Assembly: GCA_945988915.1 (NCBI GenBank)
Contig: CAMFTS010000023.1
Span: 1-13,935 of the forward strand
Reading direction: 5' to 3'
Length of the DNA: 13,935 nucleotides
Source: an uncultured Clostridia bacterium
GTDB lineage: Bacteria > Bacillota > Clostridia > Oscillospirales > Acutalibacteraceae
The translations under genes were made by a program, and so were the position numbers. Below, piece after piece: positions 13,871 through 13,935 of this stretch. The first letter of the stretch is position 1. Every line of letters begins with the position of its first letter. The notes under the pieces were generated by a model that was given only the letters and a program-made list of their open reading frames with translations, searched no databases and was not told the DNA's origin.

Positions 13871-13935
13871 TTATTCTAAAAAATAAGCATTGGAATAAGC
13901 CTTGTAGCCGAGAGCATCGGTAACAACAATTCTGA
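13871..13935 (-). CDS. C-terminal tail of an unidentified protein (partial)
   Basis: The last complete codons of a gene entering from the right encode RIVVTDALGYKAYSNAYFLE and a TAA at 13873-13871. Only 20 residues are visible, too few for a sure family call. An ending of the form R-(I/V)-x-(V/I)-x-D-x-x-G-x-x-A-Y-S-N resembles the tail of some PHP-domain (CehA/McbA-like) and glycan-associated proteins, which is a guess. The stop lies 6 nt before the first possible GH4 start, so the two are in one operon, and the operon promoter lies beyond the window. Confidence 0.6.
   Translation of the reverse strand, partial: RIVVTDALGYKAYSNAYFLE

Noticed and set aside
1..13935. CRISPR arrays, tRNA or rRNA genes, insertion sequences, phage genes
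   Set aside because: I saw no regularly spaced repeats, no tRNA-like cloverleaf, no transposase or integrase motifs and no flanking direct repeats.

Overview
The window looks like chromosome from a low-GC Gram-positive gut anaerobe, most likely a clostridium of the Ruminococcaceae/Oscillospiraceae type. This rests on AT-rich DNA, strong GGAGG-type ribosome binding sites, tight operons, TTGATT/TATAAT sigma-A-like promoters and the mix of gene families. Species cannot be read from the sequence alone.

Layout. 1-281 (+) is the tail of a GGDEF diguanylate cyclase, closed by two hairpin terminators; the second also serves the opposite strand. 377-5511 (-) carries a probable operon, transcribed leftward from a good promoter at 5548-5576: YfcE-like metallophosphoesterase, NagA-like GlcNAc-6-P deacetylase, GH29 alpha-L-fucosidase and a FliB-type Cys-rich protein. 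A membrane-anchored endonuclease/exonuclease/phosphatase-family protein follows, with or without its own promoter. A 16-bp perfect palindrome sits over a candidate promoter just before the fucosidase. 5581-6552 (+), diverging from that operon, holds three small overlapping genes of unknown function and a terminator. 6630-7070 (+) is a Cys-rich DUF3795-like protein with its own promoter. 7084-7115 is a strong hairpin terminator between converging units. 7212-13935 (-) is a second glycan operon read leftward: the C-terminal tail of an unidentified protein, a GH4 NAD-dependent glycosidase, a GPH-family (MelB-like) sugar:cation symporter, a zinc-ribbon membrane protein, and a large GH38 alpha-mannosidase.

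How the genes work together (inference). None of the three glycosidases shows a signal peptide, so the organism probably imports small fucosylated, mannosylated or amino-sugar-containing oligosaccharides (host mucin or N-glycan fragments, or fungal mannan) and cleaves them in the cytoplasm. The GPH symporter brings sugar in, GH4 and GH38 trim it, and GH29 and NagA handle fucose and GlcNAc-6-P. No PTS, sugar kinase or transcriptional regulator gene lies in the window.

The most interesting unexplained part is the trio of small genes at 5581-6552. They overlap translationally, are preceded by a site resembling a sporulation sigma-E promoter, and encode proteins with no function I can assign. Other points worth a second look are a probable ATT start codon on the GH4 gene, its unusual Cys-Asp-Ala-Pro metal-site signature next to a non-PTS transporter, and a promoter whose -35 box is built into the preceding terminator.
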